Source of the DNA: Lanius collurio
Taxonomy: Eukaryota > Chordata > Aves > Passeriformes > Laniidae
Assembly (NCBI GenBank): GCA_020086605.1
Contig: JACBWW010000012.1
Coordinates: forward strand, 18,101,753 to 18,165,752
Direction of reading: 5' to 3'
DNA length: 64,000 bases
Shown here: one piece after another, positions 11,189-23,100 of the stretch
How the letters are laid out: each line of letters opens with the position of its first letter
How positions within the stretch are numbered: position 1 is the first letter of the stretch
Notes under the pieces: generated by a model
Databases searched by the model: none
What the model was told of the DNA's origin: nothing
Seen by the model: the letters and a program-made list of their open reading frames with translations, nothing else
Program-made: the position numbers and the translations under genes

Positions 11189-14100
11189 GTGAGTTTTAAT
11201 GCTTGATATATGTTAGGTGTGAAGTTTGGCAAGTCTCCTGCAGGGAGGATAGCAGCTCCAGAGGTCCTTACCCCTCTGATTGCCATGGGTGACACCTTGG
11301 GGAAAGAAGTTTTGATGCCAGTGCTGCTCATGGGCGATCAGTTTGCTCTGGCTGTGCAAATTGTGCTTTTGACAGATTGGTGAATTAACTACAAGATGCA
11401 ACTCATTTTTCATCACTATTCTTCAGCCTGTAGACATCTGGTTTTGTCAGTGTCAAGGAAATGCATTTCTTTTAAACTTGTTCCACATCAGTGTTAAAAG
11501 AATTTCTTTCTTTCAGGCTACTTAATCATGTAGATTATTGTTCTTTAGTGATGTCTAATAGCATCTGATGGAAGTTTCAAAATAACCAAAAGGAGGATTT
11601 ATTTGGGCTTGAGCTCTGTCCCACGGCTGCCCAGGAGATCCTGAACCTACCTAGAAAGGTGCCTGGGTCACTCCTGCAGCAGCTGCTGAACCACCACCAC
11701 TGGCCAGCCCAGCCCCAGGATGACCAAAACCCCAGGGGTTTGGCATGTAGCTGAGTAGGTGCACACGAGGCTGGGTGGTGCCTGCAGCAGAGTTGGGAGC
11801 AGGTCTCCAATGCCCTCAGAAGGGGAGGGGTGTTTTCACACTGCTCCAAGTCCCCCAATTTCAAACCTCTGTACTTTAAGTATGAATGAGCTGAAACTTT
11901 CCAGGAAGACTTGGACAGCAGCACCTTTGGGATGTGATCTCACATCTTTGGGATGTGCATGAGGGCTTGCCTGGAAGCTGGGCAAAAATCAGGAGTAAAT
12001 GCAGGTATCCAAATTATGTTCTCTCTTGAAAAACTACAGTTCTCATCCCACTTCCCTTCTGTCCTTCTGAGCAGCCCTTGTTCCCAGTGAAGCCAGACAT
12101 ACAGATACTGTGCTCCATACTAATAGGTTTTTTATACCCCATCATCTCATCATCATCAGGGAAAAAAGGTGTCAAATACTTACCAGTGCCAAGCCCTCAT
12201 GTCCTCATTTTTGATCTGGGTGGTCACTGTGTTCTTGAAGCTCTGAACATCTCTCCAGGCAGGCAGCAATGCAATGGAACTTGTGGGTTAGTGTAGGAAG
12301 GAGCTCTGTAAGTGATAAATCATGGAACTAGGAGACAAAATACTGCCTTGAATTTTTTTTCTATTTAAAAAGGAAAATAAATCAGCCAGGATTTGCGGTT
12401 TGGATTTGCTTCTGATCTGGCCCAGGAGTGTGCACAGACAGGACTGCCTCTCACAGCCCGAGCCTTTGTCCTGTGGGCAGATATGTTCTTGGTATACTCA
12501 GTTCTTCTATAAATCATTGATTTCCGTGTTGGCAAACAGAGGTGCCTGCAGGCAGCTGAACACAGGGTGTGTGGGGGCCCAGCTCCGTGCCCAGGGCAGG
12601 AAGCAGAGTAGGAAGACGAAAGCAGCAGGTGAGAGTAGACAGGCTGCAGCCAAGCCCCTTGGATGTGGTGGTGGGTGCGCCACTGGCTCGCCCTGAGGCA
12701 TTCCTTGGCACAGGACACTGTGCCAGTCGGGTCACAGGGCATCACAAGAGGGTTTGCACAGGAACCAATGCAGCACAATTGATGGGCAGTGCTGAGTGGA
12801 GACAGGTCTGTGGCACCATGCTCAGCATGGTCAGGCCGTATTCCAGGGCAGCTGCTGTCAGTGAGTTTTCCCTGTGCGTCCTCAACAGAGGTTGACAACA
12901 CTGGTGATATCCAGAAATGTGATGGCTATGCAGTCCCTAAGTTAAGAAATGCTGGAAGGATGGATTTCCTAGGGCCCTTTCCCACAGCCATCCTACATGT
13001 TCAACTCCCACATCCTTTCTCAGCCCTATCCCAGGACCAGAGCTCTTTTCTGCTATCTTCTCAGCCCAGCACCAGAGTTTTCCATAAAGAACAAGGTTGA
13101 GTAGCTTTAGTGTTTGGAGATTTCCTAATTCTGAGGAAGATGCACTTCCTTTTTGTCCTCAAGAGGGTTAAGCAGCTAGTTCCAGCTGAAATTTTTTGAC
13201 ATAAATGCACACACACCTCGTTGCGCAAAACTTCATCCTGAGGTCGGCGACTGGCATGCAGCAAGTAAACAAAATGCCCTCGAAGATTAAATTGTTTAAC
13301 AACAGGTGCTGGTGAATTTTAAGCCTATTTGTTGTACAACTTACATCTGTTATGTACCTAATATAAATATGGTTTATATATTTACTTAGAAGAAATACTC
13401 AGAGGTAGTAGTCTGGTGGGGATCCATGGGTGGTCAGTTCAGTTTACGCAAGGCTAGAGTTGCTGCCCAGCACAGGTCTCACCAGGAAGCATGTCACTGA
13501 TTTCAGCCTGCCCTGTGACCAGCCCTGCATGTGGCATCTCTCATTTGCTGGTAGCCACAGCAGCTACCAGCAAATTCCAGCCTCTTCAGGGTTTGGGATG
13601 TCTCTTGTTGATACTCAGATTAACATAGTTGCCTGTTACCACGCAAATCTGTCAAGACATTTGGTGAATTAATCTCTTCAACCATTATGCTTTTGACTTG
13701 CTAATTTCAAAGTTACCGTAACCTGTTTTTGCCTCTCCCATGTCTTCATCTGAATCACTCAAGAGAAGAGTGCTTATGAGGTATTGTTACTCCCTACTGT
13801 TCACACGGAATTCATCCTTTGAGGATATTTAATGGGCAGGTACAAGACGTACAACGCTCCCGAAGAATTACAGCTCAGCCACATTCCTGCATGCTCTGGC
13901 TTTTCCTGTCACAACTGGGCAGCCTGCCAAACCCTGATGCAGTGACCCCCAAATCTCCATCATCATTCAAAGCTGAGGGCTTTCTTTTTGCTCAAGTGCA
14001 CTGGGTTGTGCCTCTTGCAGCTCCACTCCTATGCCACAGCCTGAGCCACAAGCCAATGAACACAGAGATGCTGAGGCTTTTCCCGGCCCTGCTCCCATCC

Positions 14101-17100
14101 AGAGTTGCAGGAATAAAGAGCAGTTGAGGAGGCAGTAATTTTAAATGCCATATCTTAAAAATCATCTGCTGTGTTGGGAATGCATGGGAGCAGGGCACTT
14201 GCAAGGGATTCTTGATGGGGGGTAAATCTGTGCTGAAGCCAAACGGGAAAAGCAGAAGTTGGCATGAAGGGGGACAGTGCTCTGTGGTTAGTGTGCTACA
14301 GCAATCCACCCAGAGCAGGGACAAGCTCCTGCCTTGCCCTCAGACTGTTCGTCCCTGAGGCAGGATTCTGCCTCCTCCTCTCTCCATCTCTGCCCAGGGA
14401 GTCTGAGGTTTGCCTCTGCNNNNNNNNNNNNNNNNNNNNNNNNNNNNNNNNNNNNNNNNNNNNNNNNNNNNNNNNNNNNNNNNNNNNNNNNNNCTCTAGC
14501 TCATGCGCGCAATCAATTTTATTTTATTTTATTGTATTATTTTATATTGTCTTATGCTAGATCACTTGTTACTATAGGTTTTTTGATGACTCACAGGGCT
14601 GCACTAAGAAGGGGAGAGCTGTCTCTACTGAGCAACTTACCATCAATCTCTTCTTTTTCCTTTCTCCTTTTCTCCTAATGTCTTTCCAGAGAGCAATCTG
14701 AAGGTCACTGGGGTTGACTTTCTGAAGAGCCAGAACACGCGGCAGCACCACACGGATGGGTACAACATCAAGAACCTGGTGGTGCGGCGCGGGCAGGCCT
14801 TCCAGGTGCAGGTCAGCCTCAACAGGGAGCTGAGTGCTGCCGACAAGCTGTCCCTGCGCTTTGGCATCGGTAAGCAGGATTCCCACTGTGGCCACCAAGC
14901 AAAGCCAGAGAGCCCCAGGAGCATCCAGCTGCCTCTTCCTGGCACTGCACAGGCATTGCAGACCCGTGCAACCCTCACACATACTGCCTTGGGTTTGTTT
15001 CTAGGTGAAAATCCAGTGAAAAACAAGGGGAGCCTGCTGTCACTGAAACCGGAGCGGGAGGATTTCAATGGGTGGAGAATCTCCGTTGTCAAGAAGAACG
15101 GCAAAGAGGTAGAGCCTGTGGGCAAGGGGCCCAATGCCCAGTAACAAGCCCATCAGAAGCTACGTAGCAAAGCATCCTCATACCCCTGCTTTCCCTTAGT
15201 CAGATGATTTTAGATGGGCAGCAGCTTTGTCCTGCTGGGTTCATTGCTCCCCCCATGCTCAGGCAGGCTTTGCCCTATCCCGCTGCCTTCCCCTCTTTCA
15301 GGGATGTCCACGGCCTCCAGCTTTGCCACTCGTGCCAGTTCTGGGGCACTGTGTTTGTGTTATGCCTGTGGCCATGGTGGGGTATCCCTCATGCCATCTC
15401 TCCTTGTTGCCTCCTCAGTGCCTGCTGTCTGTCACCAGCTCACCCAATGCCCCTGTGGGCAAATACAACCTGCATGTGAAGACTGGCACTAACATCTACA
15501 AGCCTGAAAATGGTGTCATCTACCTTTTGTTCAATCCTTGGTGTGAAGGTGAGTGGTCCTGCAACTGGGAGTGATAATTGCTGCTACCAGGGATTGTCCC
15601 AGAGGGAACTTTGCCTCATATTTTCCCTCCTCTGTTTCTTACATACATTGCTTTTTCCCCATAAAACACTGCAAGCAGCATCCTCATGGAGCTAGTGGGA
15701 AGCTGGCCAATAGCAGTGAGCCAGCTCCTCATTGGATATTCTCCAGTGCCAGAACACAGAGGGACATCTATCTGTCACATCTGTTTGTACCTCTGTGTCA
15801 TCCCTCTCTGTTTCCCTGAGCCAACCAAAGATTAACTGAGAGAACTGGGTTAGCTTAAAATCCAGACAAAAAATAACCAGAACAAAAAATTGTGTGGTTA
15901 GGTGGCATCAGTTCCTCAGTTCACTCTGCTGTCTTCCTGGTACACTACAGTGTTCAGAAATAAGCTTTTTTCTATAATAAAAGAATGGTCACGTAGCAAT
16001 GAACCTACAGAGGGGAACTAAGATTAGTCTTATAGGAAATTCTTTCATGAAAGGAGCAAGAAAATGAGAAGGCTGCATGGTCATCAATTGGTGTGAATGC
16101 TGCACACCCTTGGTTACCTCAGTTTAGCTTTCCATGGAAAATTTCATACAGTGTGTGCAAACCACCTGATATCTGAGGGTTTGGGATTTTTTCTCCAGAT
16201 GACGTCGTCTACATGCCCAACGAGGCACAGAGGAAGGAGTATGTGCTCAACGACACCGGCTACATCTACGTTGGGTCTGCCTACAGCATCTACGACAGGC
16301 CCTGGAATTATGGGCAGGTAAAACACAGCTGTCTTGTCAGCCCTATTACTCCTCTTCATCCCTTCAGCATTAAGCCCATGAGTGGCTCAAAGTGCTGGAA
16401 TGACCCTGCCAGCTTCACTGGGAGAGCTCACCTGCTTAGAATATATAATCTATGTGCCCACATGTTTTCCCCATCCACAGCTGGAGAATGGGATTTAGCT
16501 GCACATTTATAGTCAGATCATGTGACCCCCCCAGCAAAGGATGTGGAAACTGGGGAGAGGGTATTTCTGATTGAAAAAATTCCCATAAGGGAATTCTTGC
16601 TCTCATGCAACTGTAGTTGTTGGTAATCAGGTAATGAGACATGGAGAGGGCAGATGGGGAAAAAACCATGATTTATCTGTTGCGTCATAGTCGGGAATAA
16701 AAAAGGTAAAATTACTGGCAGAGGTTATCACCTTTCAAGTGGTGCCTTCATTGACAGCTGTGTGCAGGACACAATCAGCCACTCACTCAGGAAGGGTGTT
16801 CCTGCACGGTGCCTTTGAGATAACTCCAGAGGAGCGGAATGTCAAATTGGCTTTGGCTAGAGATAAGGGGTGGATGCCAGAGCAGATTTATTTGCACCCT
16901 ATAGAAAGCACGCAGGCACCCAAGCAGAATATCCTGCACCCTATCCAGACAGAACTCAACAAAAAATGTTCAAATCTGGAGGGGTTTCTGTTTTGTTTTG
17001 TTTCATAAGTCTGTAATTTTTGCAGGATATCTTCAGAATATATATCTGCAAGAAACACATACCCCAACAAAGGTTCTCAAGCAGATGTCTTTACACAACA

Positions 17101-20100
17101 GGGGCCAAAGGGCATCATCTGCAGGGCTGTTCCTATCCCAATATTTATTCTGCTGCTAAGCAATGAGAATTGATATTGATGTTCTGACAAGCTTCATTGG
17201 ATCGAATGTTTGTAATCTCTCTGAACTGGACCTCAGGGAGCTTTATCAGCAATTGCTAATTAAGAATCTTTGCTGTAATAATTAACATTTACATACCTTT
17301 CTCTTTTCCAAGGTTCATTTTGTACCTGCATCAATAGACTAAATATCTACAGAGATCTTAAATTTTCATTATTCTTGTGAGTAATTTGCAGGGTTGCGAG
17401 GAAGTGACGTTGGTAACTTTGTGCGTAAAGTTTTTACGCACAGGAGTAAAGATTGCTGGGTCAGGTTCCAACTGTATTTGCAAGACATGTGAGACAGGCT
17501 TTTGTCTTCCAAGGCTGGGTTTCATTTTAGCCCTTCTTTGGAGAGAACAGCTTTGGAAAGCCCCAAAGCCTTGGAAGTTCAATATCAGAGAGGAAGTTTA
17601 GAAGTTAGAGCTATTCAGATATTTTCCTCCAAGTGCATGCTTTACAGAGACAAGCAAATTCTGTTTTAGAGCTGCACATAAAAGTATCTCCATTTTCTTC
17701 CCAAAACAGTTTGAGGAATTTGTCTTGGATGCCTGCATGTATCTGCTGGACAAAAGCAAACTCAGTCTGACTGATAGGAGGGATCCTGCAAATGTGTCCA
17801 GAGCCATGTCTGCTTTGGTAAGCCTCTCTCAGTGAAGAGCTTTGCCCCTCCAGCACTCCCTCTGCCTTTGTACTTGCTCTTCTTTCCCTGGGACCATGAA
17901 CACCGTTTCAGGATGCGCATTAAATGGATTCCTTTGGGATACTGCAAGCAAAGAGACAGAGGCATTACTGGGTAGACAGACAAGTGAACAAAATACAGCA
18001 AGTCCCCATCTCCAAAGCTTGCAGTTGCCCCAGTGGCTGTCCTTCCCCATTAGTTGTGTTGGCGGGGTCAACACAGGGGTTTGTGTGTTGGAAGGTATAA
18101 CTGCTCTCTGTGGTGGGACCCTTTTGGAGCCCTGTGGTTTAAGAGAGAGAGTTAATTTTTACTGGCTTGAGCAGAGGTGCCACCTCCCTCTATCCAGGTG
18201 GAGGCTTTCCAACCAGGGGAGCCCCTAGCCAGCACCAGCAGCCTTGGTGGGTCCCACAGGGCAGTGGAGCACCTGGGAAGCCACAGACTAGGCAGAGACC
18301 CTGCGATTTAAGCCTCATTCAGCCTCATCCCTTTATTTTTCTCCTTTGCACGTGTGTGTGTGGCCACAGGTTAATGCCAACGATGATAGCGGTGTCCTGC
18401 TGGGGAACTGGTCAGGGAATTACATCAATGGAACGTCCCCTATGGATTGGATTGGGAGTGTCACGATTTTGCAGAAGTACTACAAAACAAAGAAGCCGGT
18501 CCGTTACGGCCAGTGCTGGGTCTTCGCAGGGGTCCTCAATACAGGTGAGCAGTGAACCACCTCCTTTCTCTGACAGCCCAGTTGCTGTGCTAGTAAGCCA
18601 AATTCCTGTGCCTCTGAGCAACAGATGTGGCAGGGTCTGTCTGTAAGGAGAGTCTGAGGGAGCCAGGACTGTTCAGCCAGAAGAGAAGGGTTTGGGGATC
18701 CTTGTGTGCAAATACCTGATGGGAAGGAGTGGGGCATAGACAGGCCCTTCTCAGTGATGCCCAACAAGACCAGAGGTGATAAGCACAGGCTAAAACATGG
18801 GAGGTTCTGTCTGAACCTGGGAAAACAGCTTTTTTCACTATGAGGGTGACCAAGCACTGGCACAGGGCGCCCAGAGAGGTTATGGAGTCTACATCCCTGG
18901 ATATGTTCAAAAGTCATCTGGACAGAGTCCTGAGCACCTGCTCTGGAGGACCCTGGGTGGGCCGAGGGGTCAGATGACACGATCCCCCAGAGATGCCCAC
19001 CATTCTGAGGGGTTTTGTGACCCTGTGCTTTGTGTGTCTGTGCTGCAGTCATGCGTTGCCTGGGAGTGCCATGCCGCTGTGTGAGTACCTTCGACGCAGC
19101 CCACGATACAGAGGAGAACCTGACAGTTGACATCTACCTGAATGAAAGAGGAGAAAAGCTGAACTCGTTGTCCTTCGACTCTGTCTGGTACTGCCAAATG
19201 GGGCTAATGCTTCCTACCCCCTGTGCTGCCTTGCAGTGCCCCATTTCCCAGCCCCAGCAATTCCTTTGAGAATTTCCCTAATGCTTGGGGTTTGTTGCCC
19301 AGAAGAGAGAGAGAAAGCCTGGGGTTTCACAGGGTTACATGCAAATACCCATTAAACCTGCCCTTACTAAAGGATTAAGGGAGGAGGTCGTGACTCTTCA
19401 GGCTGTAACAGCTCACTCCTTTTCTTTCCAACCCAAATGCATGCAGGAACTTCCACGTGTGGAATGATGCCTGGATGAAGAGAGCAGACCTGCCAGAAGG
19501 GTTTGATGGCTGGCAGGCAATTGACTCAACCCCTCAGGAGCAAAGTCAAGGTAGGATTTGCTGACAAAGGCTCTTCTGCAACTCCTGAGGGATATTTTGT
19601 ATGAAAAACATCCTTGCCAATCAGCAAAGCAGGTACTCCCCATGCACACCTTCACATGCTGGGGCAGTGACACTCTAAAGAAGGAGGTCTCACTGCTGCT
19701 ACCCCAGCCCAGGATGGAAGGAACAGCATTTCTCGGCAGGCAGAAAAACTGCCTTGTGGGGACATAATTGCTGTTTCAGAGGTTAGAGCACATCTAAGTC
19801 ACCGGGGTCATGAGGCTGTTCATTGGTAGATGAGAGGAGTGACCAACAAAATTGGTGACTACACTCCCTGCAAAGGTTCAGGGAATTCGAAGGTGGAAAA
19901 AACCCAAAAGTTTAATCTGCAAGGAAGTGCAGAAAGTGGAATTTGCCTAGAGATCAAAAACAGGTGTCTGGATGCCGTTGACTTCAGACCTGATACTGAA
20001 ATTGGCTAAGAAAGAAACTTTCTAACACAATTCTGAAGCATTAGAAAGCAGGTATTCATTATTGCAGCACACTGGACACCTGAAAGATATCTCCTGTACT

Positions 20101-23100
20101 TGAGTGTATCACTAAATTTTACAACAAGGTATTTATTCCATCATGATCATACATATTAATTAGAGTGTACTTCCTGACTAATACACAAATATCACTTCTC
20201 CTAGAACTAATTTGCGTGCATCTGCCTCTTACTGGAAGGCCTTTTATGGTCCTGGAGGGTCATCTGAAGAGGTCATACTCACTAAGTAACCCCCAACATT
20301 ACAGATGACCTTGCCTTGTACTTCTCATAGGGCATGTGCTGTTTCTTCTTGTCATATAATTTTGCCACAAAAGCTACTATATTCTTCATTATCTGTTTAT
20401 CCACTGGTCCCAGCTACGTTTAGCATCCTGTGTGGCTACTTTTACATTCTTTTATCTATTTTGTGAAAACATATTGTTCTCTTGTTAGGACAAGGCATCG
20501 TTACATTCTGTTTCTTTTATCAAACCAAGCTGTGGCTTTCTAACTTTAATATTACCTAAGTGAGGGGAAACATGCAAAAGCCCCTACCAGACCTTGGTCA
20601 TCTATAAAAAATTCCCAAGCAGCTGTGGGATAAATGAGAGGTTTTGGAGTTCATTATTGAATTGGAGGACTATTTACTGCTAAGTGTCAACTGCCATGGC
20701 TACAGATTCCTGCTCAAGTGTGTCCGAGAGTGGAGCAAAAGTTGGAGTCACTGCTCACATTTGGGAAATCAGCTGGTATTGAATGCCCTCTCTAGGTCTT
20801 TTCCAGTGTGGCCCATGCCCTGTGAAAGCTGTCCGGGAAGGAGATGTGTATTTGCCCTACGACAGCAAGTTCGTGTATGCGGAAGTGAACGCTGACAGAG
20901 TCTACTGGGTCGTCAAGAAGGTGAACGGCAAGGACAAGTACTACAAGGTTGGCATGGAGACCCAAGCCATCGGCAAGAACATCAGCACAAAAGCCGTGGG
21001 GCAGAACAGGCGGGAAGACATCACCCGGGAGTACAAGTACCCCGAAGGTAACAGCCCCCATCCTCTATGGCAGTGCCAAAGGGGAGACCCCTGACCGTGC
21101 AGGTCACCCCACAGCACGTGTTGTTCCCTGGAGAAAACTGCAGGAGTAGCTGCAGCAGTAAACCCAGTGTAAGGCCTGGAGACCCTCAGGAGGCAGCCCT
21201 GCTCCCGGGTATCCTCATGCCACCAGTGACACCTATAGGCTGCTCTTCAGGGCCACGAGCAAGCTTGCAGGCAGTGAAAGAAATGGGCTGAGTGATGAGC
21301 CTAGTCGTCACACTGACCTTTGCTTTACTTCACTTCTTCATTCTTCTTCATTTTGTCTTTCCATTCCCCAAACCATATTGGAAAAAAAATCCCACATTTC
21401 CTCTCCACGGCTCTCAAGACCCAGCCATGTTAAGCCCTTCTCAGTGAGGAAGGCAAAAATATCAGGCTAAAAAATTTAAGAGTATCCATCCTCTAAATTG
21501 TCTCTTCCAGGAAATTCTTCCTGTCTAGAATGCTACAGTTATATTTGGTGGTAGCTTAAACCAATAAGTAGTCCTGAGCAGAGGCTGGAGGTGCTCTGAC
21601 ATCCTCTCTGCTTATCAGCAAAAGCATAAATAAAGGGAAGATAGCTCTGGGTGAGGAGACTGAGATACAGTTGTCACCCATATTTTTCTTCACTCAGGCT
21701 CCAGAGAGGAAAGGATGTCTATGCAAAGAGCTTATAGCTTCATACGCCCTTCGGGAATGATGCCTCGTTCAGGATACGCTTCAACCATACAGACACTAAG
21801 CGGGAGCACCCAGCCTTTGATCCCGAAGGAGCCGGTCACCAAGTCTGGGCTCCACCTTGAGATAACCAACACAGAAGCTTTGCATCCCGGCAATCCCCTT
21901 GAAATGGCCATCACAGTCAAGACCTCTACTCCTGGGAACTGGACCATTGACCTTACTGGCTCCTGCCAGCTGCAGTACTATACTGGAAAAGTTCAGGCCA
22001 ATCTTGGAACTATCAAAGAGACCATCAACCTTGAAGGCCCATCTGGTAAGCACAGAAAGCTTGCTGTGTTCTGTAGACTAATTTACTGTGGCAGTTTGGG
22101 GTTTGGAGTGGCTCCACTATACATCAGTGCATGGCTCTGTACTTTGTAAAGAGCAGAAATTGCCTGCCTAAAACCTACTTCCCTCATTACCACATTTGAA
22201 AGTCTCAGTGACAGGCTGGGATCCCTCTGTAGCAGGGACCAAAACATGGAGCTTCAAGGAGGTGGTTTAGAAATACATCAGTGTGGGGAGACAGAGGTTT
22301 TCATGGCATGTGTAAGGTATGCTGGAGCATCTCCCTCCTGTCTTCTCTGTGTAAACATCAAAGATGTCACCACAGGCTTTGTGTGCATCCATGTGGATCA
22401 GATCACTCACAGGATTTAGATGGCTGGAAATTTCAGCCTTTTTTTGTTCTTGTGTTTGCCACTCTAATTTGGGTGGTGGTGATGCTGGTGACTATTATTT
22501 TCTGAATTCTTTGCCCAAGCAAATTCCCACTTCACAACTGCCTGCCTGGCTGATACCCAGAGCTGTTTGCTGCTGTGCTTTGTATATCTTTGAGTAACCT
22601 GGGTTGCGTTTTTTATCCCCAGAAGTGTAACTGAAATTTGCTAAACAAGAGACTAGTGAGTGATGAATAATTAATAATGCTTGATGATTCCAAGCATGAG
22701 TCACTCACCAAAAAAAAAAAAGTAGAAAAGAAAATCTTTGCTGTCTATGAGTGCTGAGTGTTTTCACTCATATAATGTTGCAGTCAAAATGCACCAGGGC
22801 AGGACACAAAGGTAACCACACCTACATCTGCATACATACATACATATGTACATACACTTAGAGAAAAGGCACTTTTGGTTTTATTCCCAGAAGCCAGGAA
22901 GCTTTGCAGCTACATCAGTGCTCAAGCACCAACACTGCTGACTTCTTGGCTCTTCTGAGCCACTGGAAGGTTGTCCAGGCAGTTTAAGATAAAATCTGAA
23001 GTGAAAGGAAAGCCAGCAATTTTATAGCAGGCAGAGAAACCCTAGGGGCTGCAGGTTTAGATGTACCCAACCTCCTGCTCCTCTGCCTCTTTCTGAGGGC

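Noticed and set aside
12365..12901. 178-codon minus-strand open frame in TGM4 intron 1
   Set aside because: No homology that I recognise, biased composition (Cys, Ser, Pro, His) and no promoter or splice context. Probably chance in GC-richer sequence.
18504..19133. 209-codon minus-strand open frame
   Set aside because: Covers antisense of TGM4 exons 7 and 8 and of the CR1 copy; no family resemblance.
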